Below, one piece after another: positions 16,034 to 20,119 of a stretch of DNA of 20,119 bases. The notes beneath the pieces were generated by a model that did no database searches, was not told the origin of the DNA, and saw only the letters and a program-made list of their open reading frames with translations. Position 1 is the stretch's first letter; each line of letters opens with the position of its first letter. The stretch covers positions 140,292 to 160,410 of the forward strand of contig JH154961.1 in the NCBI GenBank assembly GCA_000226015.1, written 5' to 3'. Source of the stretch: Mnemiopsis leidyi. Its lineage: Eukaryota; Ctenophora; Tentaculata; Lobata; Bolinopsidae. The position numbers were made by a program, and so were the translations under genes.

Positions 16034-18861
16034 TTATCCAAGTTCAAGTTTAGGTTGACTTGTACCTGTTGTTTTAAAAGTAGCTTCAGAAGCAGAGGGA
16101 CGGGTGGTTCCAAAAGTTGTGGCAGATCCAGTTGCAAAGCTGTCAGTGGAAAATTTGTCAGAAGTTGCCCCGGTATTGGTTTTCGTTTTGGAATTTGGGA
16201 CGGGTGTCATGGTTGTAGAGCCAGCAGAACCTGGAATTCACAACGTGAATCTGGAGTTTCTAAATGTCAGCTGTATCTTAAATTTAATCTCAAAGTGGAT
16301 ATTTGGTATTTTTGGTATTTTTGGGAGGAAAGAAAGAGTGCTTTCTAGCTTCTGATTGGTTAAATTTGTGAACCCTCCCAAAAAACCTTACTATTGAAAC
16401 TCAAAAATTGAAAAAATGTCTCCTCAATAATGTCTCATTATACTTTAACTTACCCCCCTCTCCACAGGTCTGACAGCGACACTGGGCGATGTAACGAAGA
16501 GGATACACTTGGTCCAGAACAACTCCGGTTTCCCTATTAGTACATGTCCACTCCACATCAACACTCTCCATCAAAGGTAGACAACAGTGACAGGCAGTCA
16601 TTATTGAACCCTGAGTGTGTTTACTGTTGGGTGGTTCGAGATTTAGGATGAGTGGTTTGAGATAGACGGTTTAAGATTAAGATAAAATGGAAAAATACTT
16701 GTTTTGTTCTGTGCCAACTTGGCACCTTTTTAGGCTGAAGCTTCTGCCTTCTATTTTAGAATAAGAAAATTAGAAGATTTCTAGAGTTTAAGATTATGAT
16801 AAAAAGATGTGTTGAGCGAGCTGATGGGAAAACAATTCAGCCTGGGTCAACAAAGACCAGAGATAAAACATTTCCGACGCGAGACATAATCGGAGATTAG
16901 GAGGTCACGTGTTTAGACAAAGTTTCTACAGTTTACATTACTCATACTTTCTTCATAACTTACATCAGCGTTTCTTGTCTGCTGCTTGAAACATCTGCCT
17001 GCGCTATCATGACAGTACCGAGTAACGTATTGTAATTTCTGGAAAGATAGCACTAGATTCAAGATTTAATTTGAAACAGAAATCAATGAGGATAGAGCAG
17101 GATTTTGTAAAAAACCGATGCAATTTATTTAGTTAGGGGTTGAAAAGAAAAAATAGATACACCAATTCTGTACCAATATATGCACATCTATATTTCAGAT
17201 GTATGACTTTATACATCTGAAAGTCTAGAGAACGGTTAGTCCAAAATCTTTATCTAAAGTAAGATGATCTAAAGTTCTCTAGAAGCATGCATGTATTTTA
17301 AATACATTGTATTTACCTATGCAATTTCAGGCAATCCCGGAAAGAATCTATAACCTGAAGTTTATATAACTCGGTTTTACTCACGGTAATACAAGTACTG
17401 TTATCAATATGTTCGATTAACTGTTGAGCTTCGTTGCTTTTCATCTGACACTTTTTAGCGGGTTTACCCAGCAGGTTGAAGGTGGTTGTGACCTCCGAAC
17501 TTGTCGAGAAGATCATTGGCGTAGAAGAAGCTGGGGGGATATGTTATAATAACGGTGAAATCCACATATTTAGCTGATGTTAAAAGTTACTCCTGAAATT
17601 TAAATTCGTTTATATTGATAATCAAGAAATTGACGAAACTATGCTCTGTAAACCTAGAACCTGTAAACACAGAACAAGCTCGTCTGTTTTTACAAGTTTA
17701 CGAAACTATGCTCTGTATTCTGTAAACCTAGAACCTGTAAACACAGAACAAGCTCGTCTGTTTTTACAAATTTACAAAACTATGCTCTGTATTCTGTAAA
17801 CCTAGAACCTGACTGTATCTTACCAGGGGATGGAGTGGTGGCTGGACGTGGCATACAGATCTTAATCTTGGGCTGGGTGCCAGCTGGGCCGGTCTCCTTG
17901 TCGTAGAACGAGAAGAGAACTTTACCACCGGCAGCTTCATCCACCAGCATCATACCTAAAGTACGATGCGGTGACTATATACCTACAGTCGATAGTAGTG
18001 GGATTTGATTGTATCCAAATGCTCTCGATGTTTTTGATCTATAGATCAGCTTATTGATGGAATATCCCGAACGCACCCCTTTTCCCAGAACGTACCATGA
18101 TTTGGGTGTACCCCAAGGAGCCATTTAGACAGCATCTGCTCAATTCCTATTTGTATCCTTGTGTTCGCTAGCCGATCTTCAAGAGTGCTGAAAGGCGCAT
18201 CCTCCGAGTCGACGTCACCGAACTGGTCAGATAAGGAGTCCCAGTCGGCTGTAGTTTCATTCCACGATGATTTCAACTGGGATGATTAAGAATAGTTCAC
18301 CTATCTTGATTTCTTACAATAAAGTATTGACATTGTTTGAAGAGGGGATTCGACGCTGATCCTTTATAGGTTAAGAATGCAACACTAATCCGGTTCTCAC
18401 GAGGTCAGGTGACATGTGTTCGGTACAGTCCTTCAGTGCATTTAAGGGTGGGTAACTGCAAAGGATAGGTTAGGAACCAGAGTATGTCCTTTTCTCAGGG
18501 TCAATAAGCTACGACTTATATATATAATTATAGCGCCCTGGTGAGTGATTCGGTCAACCGTCATGACTCGCTTTAGATTCTGATTACCGTACAAGCTGGT
18601 TATCTATAATTAGAGAATAGAGATCGTGAAAAAATGACGCTTTAACGCTGTAACGTTTTAACGTTAAACGCTCAAACGTTATAACGTTAAACGCTCTTAC
18701 GTTAAAGATATTCAGTAAGCTAACCCCTCTAAGTCTAACCTGACGGAGATGGATGGCTCTGTTTTCATCGACTCCGTCCGGACTTCGTGTAGAATCGGAG
18801 ATTACCATCTCCAGCCAGGCGTTCTTAGGAAAGTTGTCGTGTCCTTGTCTGATGACGTAAT
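16034..18861 (-). CDS. secreted DNRLRE/propeptide-like + cystine-knot (CTCK) protein, 5' partial
   Basis: Seven exons join without a phase conflict: 18861-18740, 18276-18096, 17955-17824, 17530-17385, 17038-16964, 16610-16454 and 16230-16034 (TAA). They encode 335 residues. Residues 1-135 form a beta domain with SSWNETTADW (43-52), LSKWLLGVHPNHGMMLV (about 89-105) and a closing FSFYDKETGPAGTQPKIKI. This follows the DNRLRE/CBM96 pattern (W-E-x-TW; W..G..N.G; F.S.E...P.L.I) and also resembles the TGF-beta propeptide. A Ser/Thr/Pro linker (136-165) follows, then a CTCK domain (172-267). Its spacing is C-x18-C-x10-C-x6-C-x15-CxCC-x12-C-x20-CxCxxC, with the AGRC (GxC) motif and an N-glycosylation site at N188. 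The tail (271-335) is Thr/Ser-rich, mucin-like. CTCK domains dimerise mucins, VWF, norrin and bursicon. The signal-peptide exon is upstream and unidentified. No furin site is evident between the two domains. Confidence 0.78.
16454..17530 (-). other. exons encoding the CTCK cystine-knot domain
   Basis: Three exons hold the knot: 17530-17385 (linker and Cys 1-2), 17038-16964 (25 codons, Cys 3-4, RYCHDSAGRC) and 16610-16454 (Cys 5-11). The first ends at a strong ACC|GTGAGT donor at 17384. A later GTAAAT donor at 17316 exists but would bring a stop codon into the frame. The short 75-bp exon is easy to miss, yet without it the GxC motif is lost and the phases do not join. Confidence 0.78.
17633..17811. 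repeat. tandem duplication of about 75 bp in an intron
   Basis: About 2.5 copies starting near 17633, 17700 and 17774 share ACTATGCTCTGT, TGTAAACCTAGAACCTGTAA and CAAGCTCGTCTGTTTTTACA. Copy 1 lacks about 8 bp (ATTCTGTA). It lies in the intron between the third and fourth exons of the cystine-knot gene. Confidence 0.9.
18640..18712. repeat. cluster of AACGTT palindromes in an intron
   Basis: A run of AACGTT and TAACG(C/T) words separated by 5-10 bp, including a near-duplicate block of AACGTTAAACGCTC. It lies between the first two detected exons of the cystine-knot gene, close to the donor at 18739. Confidence 0.7.
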
Positions 18862-20119
18862 CTGGGATAAAATCTCTGGTTAATAGTACATTGTTGAGGG
18901 GTATTGTATCGACAGCGCTTGCAAGCGCGACCGTCTTTTATTTTGTTTCCCTCGAATCGGCCGAAGGCAGCGGCCTGAGGCCGTTAGCATACCCTAAAAA
19001 CGGGCGAAGGCCGCTGCTGAAGGCAGCGGCCCAAGCCTGTTAGGCTACAGCCACCGCAAGAAGTTTTAGTGCGAGTAGCGCAGTATGACTCCAAAGGTCG
19101 CCAGCGCTGTAATAGTTATGCAAAATATGCACAAATTGGCAAAAATCGCATCTTCAGGGGCCTTGTTGACTATGTTAAAATTGACCTAGAGACTTGAAAC
19201 TTTGCAAATCAACATGCCGTTGTCCAAACAGATGGCAAAAAAAGTTTCAAGTCCAACGGGTATCGGGAAGGTAGTTATCTGGAACCCCTGTTTTTTGAGA
19301 AATTGTCGGGTGACATATTGATATAGACATATACTGAAGATAGATAGGGGATAGACGTTTTTTAGCGAAATATCTGCTATCTTTAAAACTGCATAACTAA
19401 GTTACCACAAATGATACAGCTAAAAAATATTGGGTTAAAGACAATGGTTTGAGGTACACTTGAGTTAAAGTTTCATGTCAAAATAGTGAATGACCACGCA
19501 TAAGTGACGTCATCAATTTTGGTAAAATTTACAAAATCAAATTAGAAAAACCAAATTTTTAAAGTTAATTTTACGGGTTTAAGATGCGACTTAAGCAAAA
19601 ATCTGAGACCACATTAACGAAAGATAAGCGTTTTTACTTTCACCGTCCAAAAGTCGATTATTTTATGTTTATTGCATTATCGAGATAATCGCAAACAAAG
19701 ATAAGTTTTTAACGTCAAAAATCGAGAAATTGGGGGATCCTAAAACTACACAAAGTCCAATAAATTATAGTTTGAATTGTGTATTTCTTTATGTTTAATT
19801 CAAAATTAGTGAAAGGCCACTCCCTGGTGACGGCATTAACCGTCGGAAAATTTAAAGAAAAACCGTATAAATACCAAGTTATTACCGGTGAATTTTGCTG
19901 GTTGAGCCGCATCATGTGTCGAACTTCTTCTGGTTATTGCTTCTGTTAGAAAATCAATGTAGTTTTCAAATGATGCCCTCAAACACTTAATTATCTCATT
20001 TTATCATCCTAGGTTAGTAACGATCAAAGAGGAACGTTTTTCACAAAAATTAGCGTCAAATTAACAAGAATCTACAAGAATACGTTGAATCAGAATCACA
20101 AACAATCGGGCCTAAAGCG
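18862..20119. other. non-coding, probable interspersed repeat; 5' part of the cystine-knot gene not found
   Basis: No exon is supportable. A GC-rich hairpin cluster (18915-19031) is followed by about 500 bp of non-coding sequence that looks like transposon-derived or mobile repeat DNA, with a TGACGTCA palindrome at 19505-19512. The rest is AT-rich. The missing upstream exon of the cystine-knot gene must end in phase 1 and may lie here or beyond the window. The minus-strand frame at 19715-19915 does not fit it. Confidence 0.4.
18915..19031. repeat. GC-rich palindrome and hairpin cluster
   Basis: It contains a perfect 14-bp palindrome GCGCTTGCAAGCGC (18915-18928), a small inverted repeat CGGCCTGAGGCCG near 18971, and a perfect 9-bp stem GGCCGCTGC/GCAGCGGCC with a 5-base loop (19009-19031). 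GAAGGCAGCGGCC occurs twice. The composition differs sharply from the AT-rich surroundings, suggesting one end of a mobile element or a structured repeat. Confidence 0.7.

Noticed and set aside
16055-16355. Two plus-strand ORFs of 97 and 83 codons
   Set aside because: They overlap the last exon of the minus-strand cystine-knot gene, whose phase and Thr/Ser-rich reading fit better.
16599-16620. Possible IL-17-type cysteine pattern in the CxCxxC exon
   Set aside because: CxCC upstream, the intervening Cys and the GxC exon fit the CTCK knot rather than IL-17.
17313-17384. Longer version of the fourth cystine-knot exon ending at the GTAAAT donor (17316)
   Set aside because: It cannot join the next exons in frame; the ACC|GTGAGT donor at 17384 does and gives correct cysteine spacing.

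Overview
The window is nuclear DNA from an animal. The genes are split by GT-AG introns with strong GTAAGT-type donors, most spacers are AT-rich non-coding DNA, and the recognisable products are metazoan: an SLC35B4 nucleotide-sugar transporter, a class A GPCR, a secreted cystine-knot (CTCK) protein and a SAXO-like repeat protein. Introns are mostly short (about 75-500 bp where I can define them). The style of the GPCR and the extracellular protein would suit a marine invertebrate such as a cnidarian, but nothing seen here fixes the phylum.

Layout. 1-3.2 kb (+): a weakly supported small gene with phase-compatible exons at 809-900, 2776-2910 and 3143-3221, plus an exon-like stretch ending in a donor at 116. 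About 3.25-3.48 kb (-): a terminal exon resembling the cathepsin propeptide inhibitor domain (I29). 4.14-4.38 kb: a 12-bp minisatellite that puts ten GTAAGT motifs on the minus strand. 4.4-6.9 kb: mostly featureless, with one possible decayed ORF pair. 7.08-8.56 kb (+): a complete three-exon SLC35B4 orthologue. 9.05-11.64 kb (-): an 861-codon uninterrupted repeat-protein gene, convergent with SLC35B4 and probably having a 5' UTR intron. 11.64-14.47 kb: non-coding with a 26-bp tandem repeat. 14.47-15.67 kb (+): a two-exon class A GPCR with an apparent GC-AG intron. 16.03-18.86 kb (-): seven phase-consistent exons of a secreted protein that is not recovered as a single ORF. 18.9-20.1 kb: a GC-rich hairpin cluster and probable interspersed-repeat sequence.

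The most notable items are the two large minus-strand genes. One joins a DNRLRE/CBM96-like (or TGF-beta-propeptide-like) beta domain through a Ser/Thr/Pro linker to a CTCK cystine knot and a Thr/Ser-rich tail. The other carries two different tandem repeat families: a SAXO-like unit of about 40 residues and a C-terminal NRNR.MSxNWSFG unit of about 30 residues. I see no sign that the genes form one pathway; they look like ordinary animal neighbours in convergent pairs. All domain calls come from reading motifs and recalling family patterns, not from a search.
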